Shown: positions 24,726 to 35,500 of the stretch, one piece after another
How positions within the stretch are numbered: position 1 is the stretch's first letter
How the letters are laid out: each line of letters starts with the position of its first letter
Source of the DNA: a bacterium
Lineage (GTDB): Bacteria > Planctomycetota > Planctomycetia > Kolteriales > Kolteriaceae
NCBI GenBank assembly: GCA_019753235.1
Contig: JAIELF010000011.1
Span: 124,001 to 188,000 of the forward strand
Direction: 5' to 3'
Length of the DNA stretch: 64,000 bases
Notes under the pieces: model-generated
Told to the model about the DNA's origin: nothing
The model's input: the letters and a program-made list of their open reading frames with translations, nothing else
Databases searched by the model: none
Made by a program: the position numbers and the translations under genes

Positions 24726-27317
24726 ATGAACTCGCGATTGCCGACAAGCGCCATCTCGACGGCGACTCGCCTCGCGGTCACGTTGGCCGCGACGTCGGTA
24801 TTGGTCGCGAGCCTGGGCGGGGCAGGGTGGGCAAGTTTCCGCGCGAGTCGATCGCTGCCCGAAGCGGAGGGTTATCTCGCACAGGGTGCCGGCGAGATCG
24901 GTGTTCTGCTCGTCGGGAGCGATCGGCCGATGCTGGTCTCGGCCGCCCAGACAATCGCGCGCGAGTTGAAGAGCTTCCCACAAGATTTTGCGGGGGCATC
25001 GTACGATCTCGATTTTTCGACTCTGCGGGCCAAGGGTCTCTTTCAACTGCCGGCCAGCGACGTGGACTATCTGGCGCGTCGATGGGCCGAACTTGCTCCG
25101 ACATTGCTGCATCCTGATCAACCGGTCTCGCTCGGTCTTCTGCTCGAGCAGGGAACCAAGCTTCTCAACGAATCATCCGACACGCCCCTTGATCCAAGTC
25201 AGAAGACTCAGCTCTTAGTCACTGCCCACATGCTCGACTCCCTGGAGGCTTTTCTCTCGCCTGGCGGGGTCTATCGTTCTCCCTGGACCGACTCGCGCAC
25301 CGAGCAAGTGATGGAGCAACTCCAGACGCATTTTCAAAAACTCCCGACTCCCTCGCCGGGAGGAATGACATTACAGATCATGCTGCCGGCGGCAGACGAT
25401 CGCTTGGCCCTTGCTCGACGATCCGTCCGAATTTTGCGAGATGTCGTTCGCCGAGTCGGGATGGTCTTCCCCTCTGCGGAGTTGAGGGTGGAAGGTTCGC
25501 TCGTTCGTGCAACCGACCTGCTTCGAAAGCGAGAACAAGGTCTGGCGCTACTGGTGGTCGCCGGCAGTATTCTGAGCGGGATCGGCTTGGCGATCGCGGG
25601 GCGATGCTGGAAATCTTGGTTGGCCGGTGTCGTTTCATCCCTCGTCATTGCCGGCCTTCTCGCGGGGGGATGGACTCTTCTACACGGGAGGTTTGATCTT
25701 CACGCCGCCACGTCTTTATTGCTCGCGATGCCGATCGCGTTGATCGCGCCGACACGCTGGATCTCGCTTCACGTCCGCTGGCGACGTTCCGAGTTCGAAC
25801 CGACGCTGACGCTACGGGTCTTTTGGTCGTTGGTGATGAGAACGCTGCCAGGCGTCGTGATGGCGGGAATTGCGACCGGAGCGACTGCATGGCTTTCTGC
25901 CGAACCGATTCGCCCGACAATGATGACCGCAACGGCGGCCCTTTTTACGTCGGCCGTCGTCACGATGACGATCGCGTTCCCTATGCTCTGGGGATGGCCC
26001 CCCGGCGTCGCGGGATCGTCTGCCGATTCGCTTTATTCCATGCCGAGACGTCCTCGGCTCGTTGCTGCCGTCGCAACGACGCTGGTCATCCTGGCAGCTC
26101 TGGGACTCGGTCGATGGTTTCTTCCATCGTGGTCGGCATCGATCGAGCACCCCCCCAGAGAGGCCTTTGCATCTTCCCAAACCCCTTCTGCCGAGCAGGC
26201 TCGTCGGCTGTCGCAACTTTTTCGAGAGCAACCATCGGTCGGCCGAGTGGTCGAACTTGCCTCCTGGATACCAGCCGATCAACTCGCAAAGCGGACCAGT
26301 GTTAAAACCCTATCAGTGTTGACACAAGCTTGGAAGGAACAGCCCAAATCCGATTTGCCGATCGCGCCCGCTTCGGTGCGTCAGACGCTTCGCCAGATGA
26401 CAGCTCCCGAAGAGGTCGCCGCCCCCGCCGATGAAGTTCTCGTCGATCGGATCGCTCGGCTGGCTCAACAAGTCGATGGACTTCTGGGAAAGCATTCTTC
26501 CGTCGATCAAGCACGTCGGCTGTCGGCTTACGAGAAGATCTGGAGGGAAGACATCGATCGACAATGGAATCGAGTAGGGCAAGTATGTCAGCCTGATCCC
26601 GTTACCATCGCGGATCTTCCCGCCTCGCTGGTCGCACACTTTTATCGACCCGACGGCAAATGGAACATCGTGATCTACCCGAGAGAAAACCGGCCGGGCA
26701 GCTTGCGAACCTTTCGGCAAGAAGTCCTCGACATTGATCCGCAGGCACAAGGGCCGGCCATCTCTTTCGTCGGAACGATTCGTTCCCAGTCGCATCATCT
26801 TTTGGCGGGGGTTGTGATCTCATCGTTCATCGCGATGGTGACGGTGATGTGTGTTCTGCGTCATTCGACGGCCGTGATCGTGGTGCTGAGCCCCGTCGTC
26901 GCCGGTGCTCTTACCAGCCTGGGTTTGCTGGGCTGGCTTGGAATGGACTGGAACGAGGGTACACTTCGCGCGGTTTCGCATGCTTGGCCGTTGATACTTT
27001 CGTTCGGCCTGGTGGCCGGCTGGTCCTCGTTCAAGTCGACGCGCTGGGGAGCCAATTCGCTTGATGCGATCCCCATCGTTCTATTCTGTTGGTCCGCTCC
27101 ACTCCTCTTTTCACCGGAAGCAGAGTTCGTCCGGATCGGCTTGGTCATGTTGCTGGCCTCGGCGACAACGGCCTCGGCCGCACGATGGATCGCGCGGAAT
27201 TGGCAAGCGATCTTCCATCCGTTCGAAGAACCCGTTCTCGATGCCATCGATCCCACAAACGAGAACGACACCTCGGATCGATTTGCCAGCACCATCTTTT
27301 TCAAAGATGCGGCCTAA
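24726..27317 (+). CDS. MMPL/RND-like membrane protein, divergent
   Basis: The 863-residue protein has one N-terminal membrane helix, a large soluble region (about 45-270), a block of helices (about 275-450), a second soluble region (460-690) and a final block of helices (705-835). This two-times-(loop plus helices) plan fits the MMPL/HpnN branch of RND transporters, as do IARELKSFPQDFAGASYDLDF and the following text. Conserved proton-relay Asp residues are not obvious and the protein looks degenerate, so transport is not certain. ATG at 24726 has CAGGAG about 11 nt upstream; the frame extends to 24696. Confidence 0.65.
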   Translation: MNSRLPTSAISTATRLAVTLAATSVLVASLGGAGWASFRASRSLPEAEGYLAQGAGEIGVLLVGSDRPMLVSAAQTIARELKSFPQDFAGASYDLDFSTLRAKGLFQLPASDVDYLARRWAELAPTLLHPDQPVSLGLLLEQGTKLLNESSDTPLDPSQKTQLLVTAHMLDSLEAFLSPGGVYRSPWTDSRTEQVMEQLQTHFQKLPTPSPGGMTLQIMLPAADDRLALARRSVRILRDVVRRVGMVFPSAELRVEGSLVRATDLLRKREQGLALLVVAGSILSGIGLAIAGRCWKSWLAGVVSSLVIAGLLAGGWTLLHGRFDLHAATSLLLAMPIALIAPTRWISLHVRWRRSEFEPTLTLRVFWSLVMRTLPGVVMAGIATGATAWLSAEPIRPTMMTATAALFTSAVVTMTIAFPMLWGWPPGVAGSSADSLYSMPRRPRLVAAVATTLVILAALGLGRWFLPSWSASIEHPPREAFASSQTPSAEQARRLSQLFREQPSVGRVVELASWIPADQLAKRTSVKTLSVLTQAWKEQPKSDLPIAPASVRQTLRQMTAPEEVAAPADEVLVDRIARLAQQVDGLLGKHSSVDQARRLSAYEKIWREDIDRQWNRVGQVCQPDPVTIADLPASLVAHFYRPDGKWNIVIYPRENRPGSLRTFRQEVLDIDPQAQGPAISFVGTIRSQSHHLLAGVVISSFIAMVTVMCVLRHSTAVIVVLSPVVAGALTSLGLLGWLGMDWNEGTLRAVSHAWPLILSFGLVAGWSSFKSTRWGANSLDAIPIVLFCWSAPLLFSPEAEFVRIGLVMLLASATTASAARWIARNWQAIFHPFEEPVLDAIDPTNENDTSDRFASTIFFKDAA

Positions 27318-27331
27318 ACCCGGTCGGCTCG

Positions 27332-28105
27332 CTAAGGACGGGTCCCCTCGGTTTCATGTGATATCGCCAGAAGCTCGCCAATGATGTTGTCGTGCGGATA
27401 GGGGTGCCCCTTATGTTGCCGATAGGCCTCGGCATACTCAACGCCTACCTGTTTTCCTCGCTTGGCACTCCATCGACGCTGCGCCTCCAAGTATTCATCG
27501 ATGCCATGTTGCCGAAAGAGCCAGTCTCGCTGGCTGGCGTGACAAGCGAGCATGGTCCGCTTGATTTCGAAGGTGAGGGTGATGTCGATAAAGAAATCCG
27601 CTGGCTGTGGATGACCGAAATAGTCCGTTCCTTCGAGCGGGTCGACATAGTAGAGATGGGGGATCGATTCTAACGGCCCGGCCGGCATGGTGGCGCCCGT
27701 CGTGTAGTTCGGAATCGGGGCGTTGAAAGTCGCTTGTCGGACCAGGCGACTGGTCATTTCATGATCGACCATGTAGTCGACCGGGGGAGCAGTGATGACG
27801 ACATCGGGCGATACCTGCCGGAGAAGTTCCGTCACCCGCATGCGTGAAGGATTGTCATCAACGATGCGTAGATCGTCAAAATCGAGACAAAAATACTCCG
27901 CCCCAAGAACCTCGGCCGACTGCCGAGCCTCTTCACGACGGATAGCCGAGATCTGGGTCCGCGAATGCTCGGCACTTCCACAATCGCCGGCGGTCATCGT
28001 CGCCAGCGTGATGTGATGACCCTTTTGCTTCAACAAGGCCAGCGTCCCGGCACATTGAAACTCGATATCGTCCGGATGTGCGTGAATCGCCAGAAAGCGG
28101 AGCAA
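27332..28105 (-). CDS. PIG-L/LmbE-family N-acetylglucosaminyl deacetylase-like hydrolase
   Basis: This zinc-dependent family deacetylates GlcNAc conjugates (for example in bacillithiol synthesis or surface glycans). The 257-residue protein begins LLRFLAIHAHPDDIEFQCAG; AHPDD is the zinc-binding signature and Asp general base. TMTAGDCGSAEHS and VDYMVDHEMTSRLV carry further family residues, including the third zinc His. TTG at 28105 is chosen because AGGAG lies about 8 nt upstream and the AHPDD motif is then at its normal N-terminal position. The longer frame to 28462 runs across the divergent permease gene. Substrate unknown. Confidence 0.85.
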   Translation of the reverse strand: MLRFLAIHAHPDDIEFQCAGTLALLKQKGHHITLATMTAGDCGSAEHSRTQISAIRREEARQSAEVLGAEYFCLDFDDLRIVDDNPSRMRVTELLRQVSPDVVITAPPVDYMVDHEMTSRLVRQATFNAPIPNYTTGATMPAGPLESIPHLYYVDPLEGTDYFGHPQPADFFIDITLTFEIKRTMLACHASQRDWLFRQHGIDEYLEAQRRWSAKRGKQVGVEYAEAYRQHKGHPYPHDNIIGELLAISHETEGTRP

Positions 28106-28194
28106 GCCGACACTCCTCTCGATGATTGATGGCTGGTACTTGTCCCGCGGCCATCGTACCTTGGGTAAGGGGCCAAGCAAACAGGAGAGATCGC

Positions 28195-29625
28195 TTGACA
28201 AACCAAGTACCCCCGCGGGCGTACGGATTCTGGACGGGAACGTTCGTGGTGACCGCCAGCATGGTGGGCAGCGGCATCTTGTTGGGGCCAGGCCACACGC
28301 TGCAAGCAACGGAATCTCCCTGGGCGCTGATGATCCTCTGGACGATCGGCGGGGCGATGGCCCTAGCCGGATCGTGGGTCGTTGCCGAGCTGGGGGCTTC
28401 GCTTCCCCATGCAGGAGGTGACTACGTCTTCGTTCGACAAGCCTTCGGCAACGCCTGGGCATTCGTCTTTGGATGGAGCTGTCTTCTCTTTACTTTCGCC
28501 GGCCCCATCGCGCTCATCTCGCTGATGACGGTGCAATATGTCGCCCCCGTGTCATTCGATACATCCAGCCTATGGGCTTACGCGTTTGCGACCGGCATCA
28601 TCCTTTTGTTCGCCGCTCTTCATGGACTGGGCCAACGAGAGAGCGCCTTCGTGCAGAACCTCACCACCATCATCAAGCTCGCGATCTTCCTGGCATTCGC
28701 GGTGGCCGGCTTCGGTTGGGGCGAGGGACACTTTTCCCACTTTGACGACGGATTGCCGATCGCTCAGAAAGGGGGATGGTCGACCCTCGCGATCAACCTG
28801 ACCTACGTTCTCTACGCCTACTCGGGCTGGAACGGAGCGGCTTACCTGGCTGGCGAGATTCGCGATCCACAGAGAACGCTTCCGCGCTCGCTAGTCGCTG
28901 GCAGCCTGCTGGTGATGGGACTTTATCTTCTCATGAACGCGCTCTATGTCTTTGCATTGCCCATGGAGACGATTCGGTCAGCAAGCGAAAAGGATATCAA
29001 CAAAGTCGCATGGATGGCCGGCGAAGCGCTGTTCGGCGGGAATGTCTCGCGGATGCTCAGTGTGGTATTCGGCATCGGCATGCTCGCGACAATTAGCGCT
29101 CTCCTTTTTACCGGGCCGAGAATCGCCTACATGATGGCGCGCGACGGGCTTCTGCCGGCGACAATCGCATGGATTTCGCCTCGCGGTCAGACACCGGTCT
29201 TCTCCACCATGTTGCTCGGCACCGTTTCACTCGCCATCCTCTGGTCAGGAACGTTCAACGCCATTCTGGACTTCACGGCTGTGGGGCTGACGACGCTCTC
29301 GGCATTGACCGTCGCGAGCATCTTTCCTCTTCGCGCGAGAGAGAACTGGCCCAACAAATATCGAATGCCGATGTATCCGCTTCCCCCCATCATCTTCCTC
29401 GCGCTGACGGCTTTCATCGTCGTGCTGGCGTTACAATCGGGAACGGAGAAGGAGTTTCTTCGTTGGCAAGACACCATCATCCCTGTGAACGCGGTCGCCC
29501 TCGGAAGTATTCTCGCCATGCTATTGGGCTTCCCGCTCTACGCTGTTTATGTTCTCCTTGCCGGCAAGCCTTCGACGGTGATCGACTTGGCCGAGGCTGG
29601 CCCCATGAGCGAGTCTTCGCCATGA
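28195..29625 (+). CDS. APC-superfamily amino acid permease
   Basis: The 476-residue protein has twelve predicted membrane helices. The first reads TGTFVVTASMVGSGILLGPG with the unwound G-S-G-I-L segment that binds substrate in APC transporters; the E/G-rich ELGASLPHAGGDYVF follows. The TTG start at 28195 has AGGAG 7 nt upstream; the frame is open to 28126. Its stop (TGA 29623-29625) overlaps the ATG of the haem protein in ATGA, so the two are co-translated. The substrate is probably an amino acid or amine, not determined. Confidence 0.9.
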   Translation: MTNQVPPRAYGFWTGTFVVTASMVGSGILLGPGHTLQATESPWALMILWTIGGAMALAGSWVVAELGASLPHAGGDYVFVRQAFGNAWAFVFGWSCLLFTFAGPIALISLMTVQYVAPVSFDTSSLWAYAFATGIILLFAALHGLGQRESAFVQNLTTIIKLAIFLAFAVAGFGWGEGHFSHFDDGLPIAQKGGWSTLAINLTYVLYAYSGWNGAAYLAGEIRDPQRTLPRSLVAGSLLVMGLYLLMNALYVFALPMETIRSASEKDINKVAWMAGEALFGGNVSRMLSVVFGIGMLATISALLFTGPRIAYMMARDGLLPATIAWISPRGQTPVFSTMLLGTVSLAILWSGTFNAILDFTAVGLTTLSALTVASIFPLRARENWPNKYRMPMYPLPPIIFLALTAFIVVLALQSGTEKEFLRWQDTIIPVNAVALGSILAMLLGFPLYAVYVLLAGKPSTVIDLAEAGPMSESSP

Positions 29626-32558
29626 TCTTTCCCCTCATCCTCGCGACATCTGTTCTTATCGCCGACGATCGACAAACGATCACAAGCATCGGGTTGACGC
29701 TGCCAAACGGTTTTGAAGTGAGTCTCTACGCGGGCCCCGCCCTTGCACCCGATATTCAAGCCATCACCATGCACCCGGCCGGCGGTGTGATTGCTTCGGG
29801 GCCCGGATACGTTCGGCTCCTTCAGGATCGAAACCAAGACGGGCAGGCTGACCATGCCACCGAAATGTTGAGCCCGTTCGCTGCAGGGGCAATGGGACTC
29901 TTCGCGGAAGAGAGCGATCTCTATGTCACCGATAGCCATCAGCTGCTTCATTATGTCGATCATGACGGCGACCGGAAGATGGACGGCGAACCGACCATTC
30001 TCTTTCGGGCGGCAGGTTCTGGCGAGCACGCGCTGCACGGGATCCGCCGAGGGCCTGACGGTTGGCTTTACTTCATCGCCGGCGACGGGAGCGGACTGCT
30101 GCCCGAGCAAGTCACAAGTCGATCGTCTCCCGTGGCGAATCCTGTTGGTGGATGTTTGGTGCGGCTCTCGCCTGACGGCCAACGCGTCGAGATTGTCGCG
30201 GACGGCTTTCGCAACCCGTATGACTTCGACTTCAATACCGTCGGCGACATCTTCACCTACGATTCAGACAACGAACGCTGTGTCGGCTTGCCCTGGTATG
30301 AGCCAACAAGGGTCTACCATGTGGAAGTCGGCGGCCATCACGGTTGGCTCGGGGGAAAAGACAAAAACATCTATCGGCTTCCACCCTACTTCCCGGATGT
30401 CACCCCGCCTGCGGCCACGCTCGGCCGGGGATCTCCCACGGGTGTTGCCGTCTACCATCATCATCAATTCCCAGAGCACTATCACGGCGGACTCTTCGTC
30501 CTCGACTGGACCTTCGGCAAGGTTCATTACCTTCCGCTGGTGCCCAACGGAGCAAGCTATCAAACCGAGCCAGAAATGTTTCTGGAATCGATCGGGGGCC
30601 AAGGTTTTGCTCCGACCGATATCGAGATCGACCCTCGTACCGGCGATCTCTTTATTGCGGTCGGTGGTCGGGGAACGCGCGGCGAAATCTATCGCATTCG
30701 ATACCCGGCCGGCTTCCCACCCAAGCAAGGTCCCGATCAGCCTACCCCGGTCGATCTCGACAATGCGGATCCATTTCGATCCGCACTCGTTCGCGCCGCG
30801 TCGCCGACATCTGCCGCGGGACAACGGCGTTCCTTCGAGATCGCTTGCCGATTCCCAACATCCTTCGACCCGGCCACTCTTCGTCTCTCGATTAAGCAGG
30901 GACTTGCCTCGCGCGATCCTTTTCTCGCCCGAGCCGCCGCCCGTTTGACACGCCGGTCTGCCACGGCGGGATTGTCATTGGAGAGCAGCGATATCCCGGC
31001 CCCAGAAGAATTGATTTGGCATTTGCTTGCCGGGGGCGAGCAGACAAAATGGGCCGACCTATGGGATGACATCGATCCCAACACGCTATCGCGTCACGAT
31101 CAGCTTGCTTACCTGCGGGGAGCCCAGATTCTTTCGGGCGATGTCGGCGACCCTTCGCGCTCGGCCGCCGTCGACTATCTTTACCGACCTCGTTCACGCA
31201 ACGCTTCGTTCCGTGTTCCCACAGCGATTTGGGGAATGTTCCCCACGTCAGATGCCCGAGTTGATCGAGAGATCGCTCGATTGGCCGGCATCATCGAGTG
31301 GAACGATCCTGCTTGGGTGCGTCGGTTCGTAGAGATTCTTTCGCATGAGCAGGACCCTATTCAAAAGGTTCATTACCTGATCGTTCTGAGCAGGCTTCCG
31401 CTCCCGCCCGATTCGATCGACCTCTCGACGGTGGCCGACGTGTTGTTAACACTCATGGAACAGTATCGCGCCGCGGGCATCCGACTCGACACCAACGGCC
31501 CGCCCCGCCTGCGTGAAATCCATGCACTTTTGGCCCATCGACATCCGCTACTAAATGCCGCCCTCTTGAAGTCGAAGCATTTCGGATCCGAAGGAACACT
31601 CCTTTGGTGCCAAGCCCCGGGCTTTGATCGACGGCAAGCAGCCCATCTCCTTGTTTCTGAACTTCGCGAGGGCAAAGAACGAATCGAATGGGATGCGGAT
31701 CTGGTCAACCTGCTTGCCGAGCTTCCCAGTGAGCAAGCGAAAGAACTCGTTCGTCGGCATGTCGCCGTCCGTTCGCTGCAGCCTGCCATTTCCAGGATCT
31801 TGGCCCATCAGCCGGCATTACAGGATGTGGACGCTCTTTTGTCGATGGTCCGAGCGAGTGATGAAGCGACAAGCGATCGCGTCCTGAATGCCATCGAGCG
31901 TTTGTCGCCGGCACCCAGTCGGTCGATGACGACTTCGCTGGCCAGACAAGTGGTCTTGTCTGCGAGCACATCCCCGTCACGAATCAAGCTGTTGACGCTT
32001 CTTTCGAAATGGCGATCCAAGGGCGATCCCGTCGATGTGGAGAGTTGCCGAGCTTGGCTGAAAATCAATGATGCCGAGTGGTTCCAGGCTAACTTCTCCG
32101 CCTCGACATGGGATCCTGCCCGATGGCGAAATCGCCTTCAGCAGATCGACCCCGCGCGCGGCCAACCCGCGCGGGGGAAGTCGATCTATGAAAAGCTATC
32201 CTGTGCCGGCTGTCACGAAGGGGCGCGGGCGATCGGGCCCGATCTGGCCGGCATCACGAAGCGATTCTCGCGCGAGGACCTTTATGCAGCCATCGTCGAT
32301 CCCGACCGAGACATCTCCGATCGTTACCGTGGCACACGTTTCGTGACTCTGAATGGGAATGTCTTCGAGGGAGTCATCGCCTATGAAGCAGTCGATGGAG
32401 CACTGATTCAACAGGCGAATCTCGAAACCGTTCGGCTTCGACCGGCGGAGATCGAATCGCGTCAACCGCTCCGTCGCTCGATGATGCCGCGAGGATTGCT
32501 CGATCAGTCTACCGACCAAGACCTCGCGGATCTGGAGAACTATCTTCGTCAGCGATAA
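29622..32558 (+). CDS. PVC-type haem-binding protein with a soluble-dehydrogenase-like propeller
   Basis: The 978-residue secreted protein has a signal peptide (MIFPLILATSVLIADD), a six-bladed propeller-like domain (about 15-365) resembling PVC membrane-bound dehydrogenases (GFEVSLYAGPALAPDI, DYDFDFNTVGDIFTYDSD-type motifs, HHGWLGGKDKN), a long alpha-helical repeat region (about 400-840), and a C-terminal cytochrome c domain with CAGCH (about residue 861) and IGPDLAGI. Such proteins are abundant in planctomycetes; substrates are unknown, possibly sugars. The start overlaps the permease stop (ATGA), so a shared substrate is plausible but inferential. It ends 15 bp before the convergent AsmA gene. 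Confidence 0.88.
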   Translation: MIFPLILATSVLIADDRQTITSIGLTLPNGFEVSLYAGPALAPDIQAITMHPAGGVIASGPGYVRLLQDRNQDGQADHATEMLSPFAAGAMGLFAEESDLYVTDSHQLLHYVDHDGDRKMDGEPTILFRAAGSGEHALHGIRRGPDGWLYFIAGDGSGLLPEQVTSRSSPVANPVGGCLVRLSPDGQRVEIVADGFRNPYDFDFNTVGDIFTYDSDNERCVGLPWYEPTRVYHVEVGGHHGWLGGKDKNIYRLPPYFPDVTPPAATLGRGSPTGVAVYHHHQFPEHYHGGLFVLDWTFGKVHYLPLVPNGASYQTEPEMFLESIGGQGFAPTDIEIDPRTGDLFIAVGGRGTRGEIYRIRYPAGFPPKQGPDQPTPVDLDNADPFRSALVRAASPTSAAGQRRSFEIACRFPTSFDPATLRLSIKQGLASRDPFLARAAARLTRRSATAGLSLESSDIPAPEELIWHLLAGGEQTKWADLWDDIDPNTLSRHDQLAYLRGAQILSGDVGDPSRSAAVDYLYRPRSRNASFRVPTAIWGMFPTSDARVDREIARLAGIIEWNDPAWVRRFVEILSHEQDPIQKVHYLIVLSRLPLPPDSIDLSTVADVLLTLMEQYRAAGIRLDTNGPPRLREIHALLAHRHPLLNAALLKSKHFGSEGTLLWCQAPGFDRRQAAHLLVSELREGKERIEWDADLVNLLAELPSEQAKELVRRHVAVRSLQPAISRILAHQPALQDVDALLSMVRASDEATSDRVLNAIERLSPAPSRSMTTSLARQVVLSASTSPSRIKLLTLLSKWRSKGDPVDVESCRAWLKINDAEWFQANFSASTWDPARWRNRLQQIDPARGQPARGKSIYEKLSCAGCHEGARAIGPDLAGITKRFSREDLYAAIVDPDRDISDRYRGTRFVTLNGNVFEGVIAYEAVDGALIQQANLETVRLRPAEIESRQPLRRSMMPRGLLDQSTDQDLADLENYLRQR

Positions 32559-32573
32559 CACGCCCTGTGGCCG

Positions 32574-35500
32574 CTATCGCGACAATCGCCGGCGCGCGTA
32601 ATTGCTATCTTGCCCGCCAAAGAAATGCGTGAAGCCTTTGAGCGGGGCAGGGGAGATGTCGGGATTATCAAGCGTCCCGGTCACGTTGAAAGAGAAGACT
32701 TGATCACTGGCGAGATTGAACGACGGCGTGAGGACTGGAACGCGAATCTGACCCCGTCCCCACCGGGCCGAGACGGCAAGGTTGATCTGCCAATTATCAA
32801 TGTTGAGAGATCCCTCGCCGTCGCTGAACAGATTGAAGGATGGTCCCACGATTCCCGGTGGGCCGAGAAGATCGAGTGTTTCGATCATGACCATGCGGTC
32901 ATCGACCCGGAAATCGCAGTTTACCTCTTCGAAGGCTTTGCCCCGAGGAGCTTGCAAGTTCCCAATGCGGAACATATCTTGGAGCATCGGTAGACGATCG
33001 ATGTCGGCCTCGAGAATATCCAGCTTTCCTCGACCGCGAAGCTTATTGACCGATGCAGAATCACCTTCGAGAAACAAATCGAGATAGACCATACCGTCGG
33101 CCGAAACAGGCGACTTCGATCGCGACCGCATGTAGTCGCGCAGCTTAGCACCGTAAAGATTGAATCGGGATTCGTACTTGCCGTCCTTGGTGGCCTCGGC
33201 ACGGACATTTCCATGAAGTTGGCCGGCATACATTTGGCCCCGAAGGTTCGGCATTTCAATACGTGTCTCGTCGACACGAAAACTCGATTGAACGTTCGTG
33301 GCAGTGAAACCCTCTACCGTCACCTCGCTGAGTTTGACATTGCCATCGAATTTCGGAACGTCATTGATCACCGTCCCCCGGTACCAAATCTGTCCCGTGA
33401 CATTCTCGAGCCCCACGGCCGGCATCATGCCTGCTTGAAGCAGCGAGATTCCCCCGTCGAGATCGACTCTCCACTCTTTTGTGTTGCCGGTCTGCCAGGT
33501 CAGCTTCACTTCCGGGAAACGAATACCGACCGGTTTCGTCGGCGACAAGAAATCGAGCGTCGCCCGCAGATTCGGCGGAGCGGCGATCCGAAGACCCTCA
33601 TCGTAAACGAGATTGTTGCTCACGAGATTGCGTAACTCGAGAGTCCCTCCGGTTTCGCATCCTTCGAAAGCACCGGAGCATTCGAGCTGAACATCGCCGT
33701 GCTTGGCCGCCAACCGATTCCACATCAATCGACCATCGCGATAAACTACGCGGCCTTCAAAGTCTTCGAGCTTGTACGGGAACGCGGCTGGCGCGATCGT
33801 CATGGCCGCGGGGTCAATATCGAGTTCGACGTAGAGCTTCTCGCCCGGGGCTTGAACGACATTCCCTACGAGATTGACTTGCCCAGCTGCCTGAATCGAT
33901 TCGATTCCACACAAAGCTGGTTTCGGGAGCGCCTTTCGAAGCTTGTCATCCACGGGCAAGTTTCTCGCTCGAACGCCAACTTCGACGTGCGATCCTTGTG
34001 TCTGCGACCAGACTGCTCCTTTGATTTCGATCAAGGCGTCAGCGGAGTGGCCTTTGCAATCGTGGAATCGGACGACACCTGGTTCAACGACGAGATGCCC
34101 CGCGACGTCGGTCAGTCGATAAGGAAAGCCTGCGTAGGTCGCTTCGCTCGAACGAATGTCGACATCGATCTTGTGCATGATGCGTTCGCTGCCGCGCGGC
34201 CGTTGAACGACACAGACGAAGTCGCCGGTCGTCGCGCCGGGGCGAAGATCGCGAATCACTTGTGCCGCTTGCGGCGCGACCGCCTTCATGAGCGTTTCGT
34301 CAAGGGTGAGACCTTTGCCCTTGATTGTCACCAGCATGGCAGCGGGCGGCGGGGCCCCTTCCATTTCCCCGTCGATCTCGACCTGGGCGGTGCCGGCACG
34401 CCCTTCGATGCGATAGCGAAGAGAGCCATCATCTGCTAAATCGAACCGGCCTTGGGCACCGTCAACGGGATAGGGGAACTTCTCAAACTTCAGCGAAGCG
34501 TCATGCAACTGGGCCGAGCCGGCAATCGCGAGTTGATCCCCGAGCCGAATCACCCGGCCGGAGACATCGGCAAAGCCGCTCGGCTGAAATCGATCCCAGA
34601 TTGTTTGGCCCCGAGCATCAAGAACACGCCGCACCGCTGGCGTCAACTCGATGCCTCGAAGAACTCCCTCCACCGCGATTTGCTGGGCGTCCCATGCTGG
34701 TACTTGAACGTTGAAGTTACCCTCGGCCGCTCCCAGAGCAAAGCGAAGCTCGGAACACTGAAAGCCCTTTCGCGACGCGGTGAACTTCCCACGGGCGTCA
34801 CGAACAGGATAAGGAAGTTTGACATGATCGAACGCGGTGTGGCGACATTCGCCTTCGACCTTGCCGTCCCACTCAAAGCCGTCATCGGTTCTCTGCGCTC
34901 GGCCGGCAACGTGTAGATCGACGCTGCCCCGAAGGTCGCGCAGGTCCGCCATCTTATCCCGGAGAGATCGCGGCAACTGATCGGCAGCCTCCGCTAGATT
35001 GACTCCTTCCATTGTCCGCGCATCGATTGATACTGTTTGCGTGATGAAGTCGACCCGTCCTTGAATCTTGAAACGACGGACCAGATCGTTGGCTCCTTCG
35101 AGTTCGAACTTCGCTTCTCCTTCTGGCCGAAGAAAAACCGTGCCGGCCACATTCGCCAACTCGATCGGCATGAAGTCGGGCTGTTCCGACGTCACTCGAA
35201 TTCGGGCTCCCTTGATCATCACATCGATCGGCACCGGGAAACGAATCTTCTTGCCCGTCAGCAGCGATTGCAGGTTCCACCGACCATCCTGAAACTGATG
35301 CAGGTGCAACACCGGATCGGCAAGAGTGATTTGGTCGACGCGAAGCCGACCTTCCAAGAGGGCAGGTTTATCGGGGGAAATCGCCACCGAACGAAGCGTC
35401 AGTATTTGTTGATCGATGTTCTCTAGGGCACGCATCGAGATCGAATCGACTTGCACGCCGCGAAGCAAGCTGGCGTGGGCCGACCCGATTTCGATCTTTG

